19,367 nucleotides of DNA from an uncultured Acidaminococcus sp. (GCA_900538365.1 UPXT01000043.1:1-19367); one strand, 5' to 3'; shown: positions 6,283 through 13,415, numbered from the stretch's first letter. The notes: generated from the sequence alone by a model not told the origin. Translations and numbers: made by a program.

Positions 6283-9200
6283 GTGATCTGCAGAAAGAAA
6301 AAGACCTTGGGAATCGACTTACCATCGACAAGCCCCATGTCATGACACATGGGGTGATCTGCAGAAAGAAAAAGACCTTGGGAATCGACGGCGTCATAGC
6401 CGCCAAGGTAGGAGAGCTGGACCTGGGCCTGCGGAACGATGCTCCAGTCTTTCGAGAGCTTGTTGACCCGCCCGTATTCGGTAGAAAGATTGACTGAATG
6501 TCTGCTGTAATCGGCTGCATAGCCTGTGCCTGTTGTGGCATCAGTAACACTGTAGTCTTCTTTGCCGTAATGGTATTTGAGATAGCTGTCCCAATAGCTG
6601 TGGGTGCCTTTTTTCCAGTCGGCCTTCCTGTTAAGGTCCGTCGGGGTGTAAAGATGGGTATCATAGACGCTGATGGCGGTATCACGAAGCCCCAGGTTTC
6701 CGCTGGTTCCTTCAAAGTGGCCTTCATTTTTGGTGTAGGCCATAGAGGCGCTCAACCGATGCTTATGAGGCTCCTGATCCCGTAAGACCGTTGTATAGCC
6801 AAGCTCATAAGTGTTGCCATCAAGTTCGCCCATGCCGTCAATGCCAAGATTGCGGTAACGGAAACGAATCCAAGCCCCCTCGTCAGCGTCCGGTGTAAAG
6901 TACCGCGTATTGCCGCTGCGATTGGTAAAGGTGTCAAGATCTGTAAGGTAGCGCCAAGAAAGGTCTGCCAGACGGGAGGGCGTCTTTGCGCCTTCGTTGT
7001 GTTCGCGGCTCTTGACGACATAGATGTTGACGGCATCGTCCCCGTTATAGAGGGCTTCTACATTTTCCGTACCGGGTTTTCCGAATGTGAGAGGACCGGT
7101 TTCCTGAGAAACAGAGTAGGTTGCACCGCCGTTTCGATCGTTATTGTAGGCATCCATATTTAAGGCATCGGACGAAACGGAACGGTATTCCGTCTTGTAG
7201 AGGTTGTTATAGATGCCGGAAGAAAGGGCTGTGACGAGGGTGCCGCTGCCAAACCCGTAGCCTGGGTTCTTGACCGTTGCAAAACGAACGGCGTCACCTG
7301 GATCCATTTCCTCATCCAAGGTGCTGATATTTTTGATGACGAGGGTCTCTTTGTCGCTGCTTCCGTTCTCGACGTAGAGCATATCGCTTTGGCTGCCGTC
7401 ATCAGCATCAAGGTCCATGGCAAAGGTGTGACTCTCCGAAAGGGTCCCAATTTCAAGGGAATCTCCGCCGCTTTGATACTGCACGGTCCCGCCGTCGCCC
7501 GAAAGGGTCGTTACGGCAGATGCTTCCGTCATGTTCCATGTACTGCCGGCGTCAAGGGTGAGATCAATGGCTCCTATTCCCAACGGGGAAGGAAGAATGG
7601 TATCTTCTCCTGAAGGGAGGCTTTCTTCTGGCCAGGAGGTTGCCGTGATGCGCTCATATAGAAGCCCCGTATCGGCTTGCCCCGTAAAGAGGGAGTCGTC
7701 ACTGAGCGTAAGGGAAATGGCCCCGCCCGGAAGGGCCGCCTCAGGGTCCATCGGGACAATCCCTGTTATATTTTCAAAGTCGGTGCCGACGTAGGCATCC
7801 TCTCCATAGGCAGACAAGTTGCCCGTAAGGGTGAGGGTTGCCCCATTCGTGGGTGTCATCGTGATGGTGCCTTTGTCGTAGGCGAGAAGATTGCCCTCTA
7901 CAGAGCTGTCTTTTCCATAGGTTACAGAAAGAATGGCCCCATCGCTGGATTCAGCTGATGTGCCGCTTTCTACGGTAACTAACCCGCCGGAGCCGCTGTC
8001 GTTTCCCTCTTGGAAGGGATCGGGCGTACCTGGGTCTACATTGGACGTATCCACGGCATGAGCTGCCAGAAAGGCGATATGACTCTTTACGGCAAGGGAG
8101 GCATTCTTGATTTCTGTCTGACTGCCCGTAAGGGACGCCACTGCAATAGGACGCGTCGTCACGGCATCAAATTCCTCACCTGTGACAGAATCTGTTATCT
8201 TACCTATGACAGGCTCTGTGCCCGTCGTAATTGTAAGGGTGCCGCCTTGAGCATCGACGCTTGTTTGGGAGGTGTTCCGCGTCATGATGCCGTAGAGAGG
8301 GGCTGTAATTTTTGTGCTTCCCGCAAGTGTCAGCTTGGCCTCCGTACTCAGCTGGGCCCCTGTGCTATTTTCCGCGGAGATGATGTTGGTTCCTTTGGCG
8401 GCTAGACTGGTTTCCATGCCGGACCACAGGTTGATGGCCGTTTGTTTGGCCTCAATGACATTATCGCCCTCTGCTTTGAGAATAACTTTCCCAGCAAGAT
8501 AAGACGTGATAGGGCTGCCCTCCGCCGTAAAATCGGTACTGCTGTAGCCGCTCCCACGGATGCCGTAGGTGGCACCGGTGATACGATTGCTGCCGCCTGC
8601 TGTAAGGGTGACGGTTCCAAAGGCCGGTCCGGCTTCTCCGACACTGGCTATGGTTCCAACGCTGATTCCGCTGCTATAGGCGTCCTTTGATGGGACAGAA
8701 ATGAGATTGTCCTTTCCAGCAGAAAGCGTCACGTCGGCACCTAGGCAGGTCTGGATGCCCGAGATGCCATAAGGGTTCTGATTCTGCAGGGTATCGCCGG
8801 CCGTGGCTGTGATTGTGTTGCTGCCTTTTGTCTTAAGGGTAATCTGGGTGCGTTCATCCGTATTGAATCCACTGGAGGGCACACTCGAATCGGTCGGGTC
8901 ATAAGGAATATCCAAAGAGCCTTCATAGTCATCGCCCGCACCGGGAAAGGGGTCCATTCCATCATTGGCGCTGGGCCCACTTGCATAGAGACCATGGTTG
9001 AATCCTTGCAGGGTGATTCCTTTTTCTCCTTCAAGGGTTACGTTTCCCCCTTCCGCGTAAAGCCCGGCGGCTTGGAGAAGGGTAGGAGACCACCCACTGG
9101 ACTGATCAATGAGCTGAGTGTCGGTAGTGGAAGAAAGGGCCAGTTCCTGGGCTTTCATGGTGAGCGTCTTCCCGTTTGGCACATAGACCCCAGCCCGCGG

Positions 9201-9458
9201 CCCCTTAACAGTAAGGCTTCCGTCCGCGTTTGTAATGGTCAGTTGATCTGAGCTCCCCTTATCCCATGTGTTTCCGCTCCCTTTGGAGAGCGTTGACTCG
9301 CTGGAATCATTTTCGAAGACCCTATCTTCCGCAAAGGTCATCTCTGAACCAGATCCCATGGTAAGCACTTCAGCTGATGCTGCCGGTGATAACGACAGCA
9401 CGCAGAACAATATGCCCAATGTACTTGCTGCAGATTGAAAAGAACCGCGATGTTTCAT
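6243..9458 (-). CDS. Autotransporter adhesin, frameshifted before the last barrel strands
   Basis: Type V secreted outer-membrane protein: a signal peptide (residues 1-29, ending AASA) for Sec export, a long passenger for surface display, and a C-terminal beta-barrel. The passenger (about 30-780) is rich in Gly, Ser, Thr and Asn and has beta-helix-like repeats near 206-390 with the pattern G-x-N-x-I (GSNTI, KDNLI, GSNRI, GDNVI, GTNII). Barrel-type alternating strands begin near residue 860 (GAWIRFRYRNLGIDGMGEL). Residue 1035 is the last one in the ancestral frame. After it the 71-bp insertion shifts the frame and adds 36 unrelated residues, so the final 102 barrel residues are lost. The encoded 1071-residue form should fail outer-membrane assembly; the repaired form would have 1137 residues. 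The start at 9458 has GAGGGGAAG 7 bases upstream. Confidence 0.88.
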   Translation of the reverse strand: MKHRGSFQSAASTLGILFCVLSLSPAASAEVLTMGSGSEMTFAEDRVFENDSSESTLSKGSGNTWDKGSSDQLTITNADGSLTVKGPRAGVYVPNGKTLTMKAQELALSSTTDTQLIDQSSGWSPTLLQAAGLYAEGGNVTLEGEKGITLQGFNHGLYASGPSANDGMDPFPGAGDDYEGSLDIPYDPTDSSVPSSGFNTDERTQITLKTKGSNTITATAGDTLQNQNPYGISGIQTCLGADVTLSAGKDNLISVPSKDAYSSGISVGTIASVGEAGPAFGTVTLTAGGSNRITGATYGIRGSGYSSTDFTAEGSPITSYLAGKVILKAEGDNVIEAKQTAINLWSGMETSLAAKGTNIISAENSTGAQLSTEAKLTLAGSTKITAPLYGIMTRNTSQTSVDAQGGTLTITTGTEPVIGKITDSVTGEEFDAVTTRPIAVASLTGSQTEIKNASLAVKSHIAFLAAHAVDTSNVDPGTPDPFQEGNDSGSGGLVTVESGTSAESSDGAILSVTYGKDSSVEGNLLAYDKGTITMTPTNGATLTLTGNLSAYGEDAYVGTDFENITGIVPMDPEAALPGGAISLTLSDDSLFTGQADTGLLYERITATSWPEESLPSGEDTILPSPLGIGAIDLTLDAGSTWNMTEASAVTTLSGDGGTVQYQSGGDSLEIGTLSESHTFAMDLDADDGSQSDMLYVENGSSDKETLVIKNISTLDEEMDPGDAVRFATVKNPGYGFGSGTLVTALSSGIYNNLYKTEYRSVSSDALNMDAYNNDRNGGATYSVSQETGPLTFGKPGTENVEALYNGDDAVNIYVVKSREHNEGAKTPSRLADLSWRYLTDLDTFTNRSGNTRYFTPDADEGAWIRFRYRNLGIDGMGELDGNTYELGYTTVLRDQEPHKHRLSASMAYTKNEGHFEGTSGNLGLRDTAISVYDTHLYTPTDLNRKADWKKGTHSYWDSYLKYHYGKEDYSVTDATTGTGYAADYSRHSVNLSTEYGRVNKLSKDWSIVPQAQVQLSYLGGYDAVDSQGLFLSADHPMCHDMGLVDGKSIPKVFFFLQITAGALWGASALTL
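6283..6318. repeat. 36-bp direct repeat, copy 1
   Basis: Identical over all 36 bases to 6354-6389 (begins GTGATCTGCAG, ends GGGAATCGAC). Read on the minus strand in the ancestral frame this segment encodes VDSQGLFLSADH of the barrel; in its present position it is read out of frame as SIPKVFFFLQI. Confidence 0.95.
6319..6353. repeat. 35-bp spacer with inverted repeat between the direct repeats
   Basis: Unique sequence between the two 36-bp copies. CCCCATGT (6333-6340) and ACATGGGG (6347-6354, last base in copy 2) form an 8-bp inverted repeat with a six-base loop. ATCGAC, the last six bases of the repeat, recurs within it at 6324-6329. I saw no source for the spacer elsewhere in the window. 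Confidence 0.8.
6354..6389. repeat. 36-bp direct repeat, copy 2
   Basis: Exact second copy of 6283-6318, offset by 71 bases. It is read in the correct frame (VDSQGLFLSADH) at the end of the intact part of the autotransporter. Because 71 is not a multiple of three, the extra unit shifts everything downstream. Confidence 0.95.
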
Positions 9459-9519
9459 GTTACTTCCCCTCTTTTTTGTTCAATCATATGACCCTTTGAT
9501 GAACTCGTATTTACTATTT

Positions 9520-9525
9520 ATTATA
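9520..9525 (-). promoter_or_regulatory. Probable -10 box of the autotransporter promoter
   Basis: TATAAT on the minus strand, 61 bases before the start codon, in an AT-rich region. The -35 region is poorly matched, so the gene may need an activator or have low basal expression. Confidence 0.45.
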
Positions 9526-9636
9526 GCATAAATAAATAAAAAATAACTTAAAAGAGAATTATTTTAGAATATCAATGAAATAATGAACATTTGCCATAAA
9601 AAGAGTACTAAAATGAAACAATAAGAGAGGTTCCTG

Positions 9637-10254
9637 TTAAATGATGGCGCTTCGAACTACGGCTCCACGGACACCAAGGGCCTCCAGCTGGGAGGCCCTT
9701 GGATCGGGCCAGCTAAGTCCTCCCAAGACATAGATGGATAGGGGCGAAGATCGTATGAAGTCGGGAAGCTGCGTCAACCCAAGGGGAAGACTGTTGGGTT
9801 TGCAGGAGGTCGGAAAGAGAGGACTTACGATTAAGTAGGAGGCTCCTAACTGAAGGGCTGTTTCAACTTCACTCAGCAAGTGGACGGAAATCCCCACGCC
9901 ATGGGGATAGGGCAGTTTCATTTTTCCCTTTTCCAATAGGTATGCTGCTTTTTGGGGATGGGACTTCGACCAGAGAAGCCAATTTTTGAGAGGCATATGA
10001 ACTCCGGCAATCGCCTCATCAAGGGCGAGCTCCGGATGATTGTGTGCAAGGAGCGGGAGACGCCAGTCCTTACAGAGCTGGGCAACCTTATTGAAAAGGG
10101 CCCGGTATGTTTCCAGCGGCAGGTCTTTTTCACGAAGGATGAGGGCCGCCGGAAACGGTGAAAGGGCAGGAATGCGTTTTTTTAGATAAGGAATCAGTGG
10201 CTCTGGATAAATCTTTCGGTCCGTTACAAGGACGTAGGGAAAGGAACGGCTCAT
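9637..10254 (-). CDS. ThiE/TenI-family protein (thiamine-phosphate synthase or thiazole tautomerase)
   Basis: A 205-residue TIM-barrel protein of the ThiE/TenI superfamily, last gene of the thiazole operon. Visible landmarks are LREKDL (40-45), VGISVH (120-125), SPLFPTSCKP (144-153) and the phosphate-binding LGGL (177-180). True ThiE enzymes, which join HMP-PP and thiazole phosphate, usually carry an Asn-Asp-Arg metal-site motif and HLGQ-x-D. Here those positions read AHNH (70-73) and GVHMPLKNW (84-92), while the SCK segment resembles the DCK of TenI, the thiazole tautomerase. A TenI-like role is therefore plausible, but homology alone would be annotated thiamine-phosphate synthase. Its ATG overlaps the thiH stop (ATGA), indicating translational coupling. 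Confidence 0.85.
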   Translation of the reverse strand: MSRSFPYVLVTDRKIYPEPLIPYLKKRIPALSPFPAALILREKDLPLETYRALFNKVAQLCKDWRLPLLAHNHPELALDEAIAGVHMPLKNWLLWSKSHPQKAAYLLEKGKMKLPYPHGVGISVHLLSEVETALQLGASYLIVSPLFPTSCKPNSLPLGLTQLPDFIRSSPLSIYVLGGLSWPDPRASQLEALGVRGAVVRSAII

Positions 10255-11462
10255 AGGAAAATCCCGTCCGCCATGACGGGCTGCATCCCTTCTGCCACAA
10301 GGTCGTTAAAGACGGCGTCCACGGAGCGGTGGTCGGCAATTTCAAACTGGTCGTCCCCTTCTTCTTTTTGGTGGCTGTGGGCACCGATGCCTGTGCTCAC
10401 ACCGGCGGAAATTTTTGTGGCGGCAATCTGCATGAGGTGGTCTCTGACACGGGGGACTTCGCGTGTTGAGACGGTGAGGGCCGAACTTGGCATCAACAGA
10501 CGGTAGGCACAGCAAATCTGAAGGAGTTCCGCTTCGCCGACGCCCATGGGGTAAATGGTCGTATTGCCTTTGATGGGGCGCAGGCGAGGGCAGGAAAAGG
10601 CGATTTCCGCGTGGGGATACTTGCGCTGCAGGAGGTAGCCATGAAGGCCTGTAGCAAAGGCATCGCGGCGAAAGTCCGAAAGACCCAGGAGCGCGCCGAG
10701 ACCAACGCCGCGCATGCCGCCTAAAATGGCCCGTTCCTGCGTATAGAAGCGGTAGGGGAAGACCCGTTTGTTGCCCGCAAGGTGCAGCTTGCCATAAAGG
10801 TCATGGTCGTACGTTTCCTGGAAAACGGTCACAAAGTCACAGCCGCATTGGTGCAGGTATTCGTAGTCCTTTTGGTTCACGGGGTAGATTTCAAGGCCAA
10901 CGATGCGGAAGTAGCGGCTTGCCATTTTGCACGCTTCCCCAATATAGGATACGGGGGACATGTGGCTGCTTTCGCCTGTGAGCATGAGGATTTCTTCAAG
11001 ACCTGTGGCGGCAATGGCCTTCATTTCTTCTTCCATCTGGGCGAGGTCAAGGCGGGCCCGGTGAATCTTGTTGTGGCAGTTGAAGCCGCAGTAGATGCAG
11101 TAGTTTTCACAGTAGTTTGCTAGATATAGGGGCGTAAAAAGAGCAACACTATTGCCGAAATAGCGGTCCCTGACGGCTTTGGCCTTTTGCGCCATGGCTT
11201 CAAGGTAGGGCCTTGCCGCAGGCGAGAGGAGGGCTCCGAAATCATGGGGCGAAAGGGCGTCTTTCCTAAGGGCCGCTTTGACGTCACCCGTCGTGTAGGT
11301 CCGTTCTTCGAATTCTTTCATGAGGCGTTCCACATCTTCCAGCATGGTGGATGGCAGCTGGTCCATGCCGGGCTCGTAGGTCATGGGATCCTTGATAGAG
11401 GCGGCAAAGGTCTTTTTGGCTTCTTCCGTCACAATGGTGGGGTTGATCCTTTCTTCTGTCAT
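10251..11462 (-). CDS. thiH: 2-iminoacetate synthase (tyrosine lyase) ThiH
   Basis: Radical SAM enzyme that cleaves tyrosine to dehydroglycine and p-cresol, supplying the glycine-derived part of thiazole in anaerobes; aerobes use the oxidase ThiO instead. The cluster motif CENYCIYC gives Cys118, Cys122 and Cys125 (CX3CX2C). Also visible are the SAM-region TGESSH, and the C-terminal MPSSALTVSTREVPRVRDHL typical of ThiH. The length of 403 residues compares with 377 in E. coli. The ATG at 11462 is chosen over 11468: AGGAGG (11476-11471) is 8 bases from it but only 2 bases from the upstream ATG. That Shine-Dalgarno sequence overlaps the thiG stop codon, so translation is probably coupled. Confidence 0.95.
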   Translation of the reverse strand: MTEERINPTIVTEEAKKTFAASIKDPMTYEPGMDQLPSTMLEDVERLMKEFEERTYTTGDVKAALRKDALSPHDFGALLSPAARPYLEAMAQKAKAVRDRYFGNSVALFTPLYLANYCENYCIYCGFNCHNKIHRARLDLAQMEEEMKAIAATGLEEILMLTGESSHMSPVSYIGEACKMASRYFRIVGLEIYPVNQKDYEYLHQCGCDFVTVFQETYDHDLYGKLHLAGNKRVFPYRFYTQERAILGGMRGVGLGALLGLSDFRRDAFATGLHGYLLQRKYPHAEIAFSCPRLRPIKGNTTIYPMGVGEAELLQICCAYRLLMPSSALTVSTREVPRVRDHLMQIAATKISAGVSTGIGAHSHQKEEGDDQFEIADHRSVDAVFNDLVAEGMQPVMADGIFL

Positions 11463-11474
11463 GGTCATCGCCTC

Positions 11475-12254
11475 CTAGTCTTCGTCCCGCAAAAAGCCTG
11501 TCAAGGGACTCGAGGGGTCGGCCCCTTTTGGAAGGACGCGGCCAAGCCCCGCAAGATAAGCGCGGCGACCCGCTTCAATGGCAAGGCGGAAGGCTTCTGC
11601 CATTTGGACGAGGTTTCCGCTTGTGGCAATGGCCGTGTTGGCCATGATGGCTGTTACGCCCATTTCCATGGCGGCGCAGGCTTCGGACGGCTTTCCGATA
11701 CCGGCATCGACGATGATGGGAAGGTCAATTTCGTCAAGCAGGATTTCTATCCATTCCTTATTGACAAGGCCTTTATTGGACCCAATGGGGGCGGCAAGGG
11801 GCATGATTGAGCTTGCTCCGGCCTCTTTCATGGCGCGGGCCGCTGTAAGGTCCGGGAACATATAGGGCATGACGACAAAACCCTCCTTTGCAAGAGTCTC
11901 CGTGGCCTTGATGGTTTCCGCATTATCGGGGAGGAGGTAGCGCGAATCTTTCATGATTTCAATCTTGATAAAGGGCGTATGGCAGATTTCACGGGAAAGA
12001 CGGGCGATGCGGACAGCTTCGTCAGCGTTTCGGGCACCCGATGTGTTGGGCAGGACTGTCACCGAGTTTGGAATATAGTCCATGATGTTGGCCTTTCCTC
12101 CTGTATTCACGCGGCGTAGGGCAAGGGTCACCATTTCCGCGCCGGCCCCTTTGATGGCTGCTTCGATAAGGGGCAGGGAAAATTTCCCTGATCCCAGGAT
12201 GAAGCGGGATGAAAAAGTATGCCCGCCCAAGGTCCAAGTATCATTATTATTCAT
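11475..12254 (-). CDS. thiG: Thiazole synthase ThiG
   Basis: TIM-barrel enzyme that assembles thiazole phosphate from 1-deoxy-xylulose 5-phosphate, dehydroglycine and ThiS thiocarboxylate. The 259 residues match the family. Landmarks are the N-terminal FILGSGKF, the Schiff-base lysine in FIKIEI (Lys97), the LLPDNAET loop, GFVVMPY, MPLAAPIGSNKGL, and VDAGIGKPSEA with MANTAIA near the phosphate site. The start at 12254 is preferred because GGAGGAG sits 6 bases upstream; the in-frame ATG at 12269 itself overlaps that Shine-Dalgarno sequence and has none of its own. It follows thiF by 37 bases and is nearly contiguous with thiH. Confidence 0.95.
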   Translation of the reverse strand: MNNNDTWTLGGHTFSSRFILGSGKFSLPLIEAAIKGAGAEMVTLALRRVNTGGKANIMDYIPNSVTVLPNTSGARNADEAVRIARLSREICHTPFIKIEIMKDSRYLLPDNAETIKATETLAKEGFVVMPYMFPDLTAARAMKEAGASSIMPLAAPIGSNKGLVNKEWIEILLDEIDLPIIVDAGIGKPSEACAAMEMGVTAIMANTAIATSGNLVQMAEAFRLAIEAGRRAYLAGLGRVLPKGADPSSPLTGFLRDED

Positions 12255-12291
12255 ATTGATCTCCTCCATATTCTTTCAAAAGATGCGGCGC

Positions 12292-12978
12292 TTAACAGGC
12301 ACCGCTTTTTCCAAGAAGCAGCCATGTGACGATGTTTGCCATCATGGCACTGCAGATGGCAACGCGGGGCGCCATGAGTCCAGCACCGGGTTTAGGGGCC
12401 GAGATGCTGTCGCCGCAAAGATAAAAATGGGGGCTCACTTCCCGCACCTTCATGAGTCCTGTTTTGCCAAAGCCCGCCATACCGGAGCCGCTTACAAGAT
12501 AGGCATCCGGTTTTTGGCGACGCACCTCATGGGCCAGCATGGCCTTTTGATCCGCCTTATCAAAGGCTTCACAGATGATGGGCGCGTCCCCGACGCAGGA
12601 AGCAAGGTTTTTCGGCGTGACGCGGGCCGTGACGGTTTCATAGGTAAGGAAAGGATTGATCTTCATGAGGAATCCTTTGAGGGCGTCCGTCTTCTTTATG
12701 CCCACGTGCTCCACAAAATAGGACTGGCGGTTGAGGTTCGTCCAGTCCACGCTGTCAAAATCGATAAGGCGCAGATGGCCTACCCCGATGCGGGCAAGAC
12801 TCACGGCGATATTGGAGCCGAGGCCACCGAGACCGCAGATGGTGACAAAGCCAGCGTCCAGTTTTTCCTGGACCTTTTTCCCATGGCGCTCGCAAAGGGC
12901 ACTGTAAATGGCGCCTGCCACTGGGTCCGATGTATTCCAAGGGGTGAGAATTGCCGTTTTTTCAGCCGCCGCCAACAA
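12292..12978 (-). CDS. thiF: ThiS adenylyltransferase ThiF
   Basis: E1-like enzyme that adenylates the ThiS C-terminus before sulfur transfer. The Rossmann nucleotide loop GLGGLGSN (49-56) and the LIDFDSVDWTNLNRQ segment (71-85) with the expected Asp, Asn, Arg and Gln are present. At 228 residues it is the short type, without evident paired zinc-binding Cys motifs; its last residue is Cys. There is no suitable ATG near the start. TTG at 12978 is chosen because GGAGGT (12992-12987) lies exactly 8 bases upstream. The gene begins inside thiS (stop 12962), so the codons for the terminal glycines of ThiS are also the first codons of ThiF. Confidence 0.9.
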   Translation of the reverse strand: MLAAAEKTAILTPWNTSDPVAGAIYSALCERHGKKVQEKLDAGFVTICGLGGLGSNIAVSLARIGVGHLRLIDFDSVDWTNLNRQSYFVEHVGIKKTDALKGFLMKINPFLTYETVTARVTPKNLASCVGDAPIICEAFDKADQKAMLAHEVRRQKPDAYLVSGSGMAGFGKTGLMKVREVSPHFYLCGDSISAPKPGAGLMAPRVAICSAMMANIVTWLLLGKSGAC

Positions 12979-13162
12979 AGCTCACCACCTCCAGTCGCAT
13001 GTCCTTTTTGAGCGCCATGGCGTCCCAATCTTCTTTTGGCACAAGTCTGCCGTCTATTTCCACGGCCGTGTAGATAGGTACGGCGCCTAGGGCCTTTAGG
13101 GCGTCCGTAACGGTGGCGCCTTCTTTGAGGGTGCAGGCCTTGCCATTTACCATGATTTCCAT
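12962..13162 (-). CDS. thiS: Sulfur carrier protein ThiS
   Basis: Ubiquitin-like carrier of 66 residues, the same length as E. coli ThiS. It begins MEIMVNGKACTLKEGATVTD and ends VSFVGGG; the terminal Gly-Gly is adenylated by ThiF and converted to a thiocarboxylate that donates sulfur to ThiG. The ATG at 13162 has AGGAGG 9 bases upstream; a Met three codons further in (13153) is possible. It is the first gene after the riboswitch leader. Its end overlaps the thiF start by 17 bases, which should keep the two proteins in step. Confidence 0.92.
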   Translation of the reverse strand: MEIMVNGKACTLKEGATVTDALKALGAVPIYTAVEIDGRLVPKEDWDAMALKKDMRLEVVSFVGGG

Positions 13163-13192
13163 TTCTTCCTTCCTCCTTTTTACTGAAACGGC

Positions 13193-13247
13193 AAAAAAGG
13201 TCCACGAAAGTTGGCACCCGAGGTGGTGCCCCCCTTCGTGAACCTTT
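13193..13247 (-). terminator. Second terminator in the thi leader
   Basis: On the minus strand a 13-bp outer stem (13247-13235 with 13208-13196, one wobble) encloses a 6-bp GGCACC/GGTGCC stem and ends in six T residues (13198-13193), 31 bases before the thiS start. It lies downstream of the riboswitch expression-platform terminator. Confidence 0.75.
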
Positions 13248-13276
13248 TGGTCCAGTCTCAGCTCTATAAAATTTTC

Positions 13277-13309
13277 AAACAAAATAGCGGGGATCTTTTC
13301 GATCCCCGC
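13277..13309 (-). terminator. Riboswitch-controlled terminator of the thi operon
   Basis: GCGGGGATC and GATCCCCGC form a perfect 9-bp stem around GAAAA (13309-13287 on the minus strand), followed by TATTTTGTTT. It lies 15 bases after the TPP aptamer core and is the natural expression platform, giving termination when TPP is bound. Confidence 0.8.
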
Positions 13310-13324
13310 CTGTCAGTCGCGTCA

Positions 13325-13397
13325 TCCCTACGTTGGCATTATCCAAATCAGGTTGTGGGTCGAAGTCAAACTTCCTCTCAGCAAAAAGCTCCCCAAA
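13325..13397 (-). ncRNA. TPP riboswitch (THI element)
   Basis: On the minus strand the conserved blocks occur in order: GGGGAGC, CTGAGAGGAAG, the variable CTTCGACCC arm, ACCTGATTTGGATAATGCC and AACGTAGGGA. This is the TPP-sensing aptamer. It begins about 12 bases after the expected transcription start and precedes thiSFGH, as expected for feedback control by thiamine pyrophosphate. Confidence 0.96.
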
Positions 13398-13415
13398 TAT
13401 TCTGTTTACCTTGTT

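Noticed and set aside
6283..6389. CRISPR-like geometry: 36-bp repeat, 35-bp spacer, 36-bp repeat
   Set aside because: Only two repeats, no cas genes, and the repeat encodes conserved-looking barrel sequence in frame with the autotransporter. Deleting one unit restores the protein, so it is an insertion in a gene.
12082..13011. 309-residue plus-strand reading frame opposite thiF and the start of thiG
   Set aside because: It is antisense to two clear thiamine genes with intact motifs and resembles no family.
13193..13247. T-box antiterminator resemblance in the second thi terminator (AGGGGGGCACCACC on the minus strand)
   Set aside because: The essential T of the TGG-N-ACC core is replaced by G, and there is no room for a specifier stem between the TPP riboswitch and this site. 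It is treated as a plain terminator.
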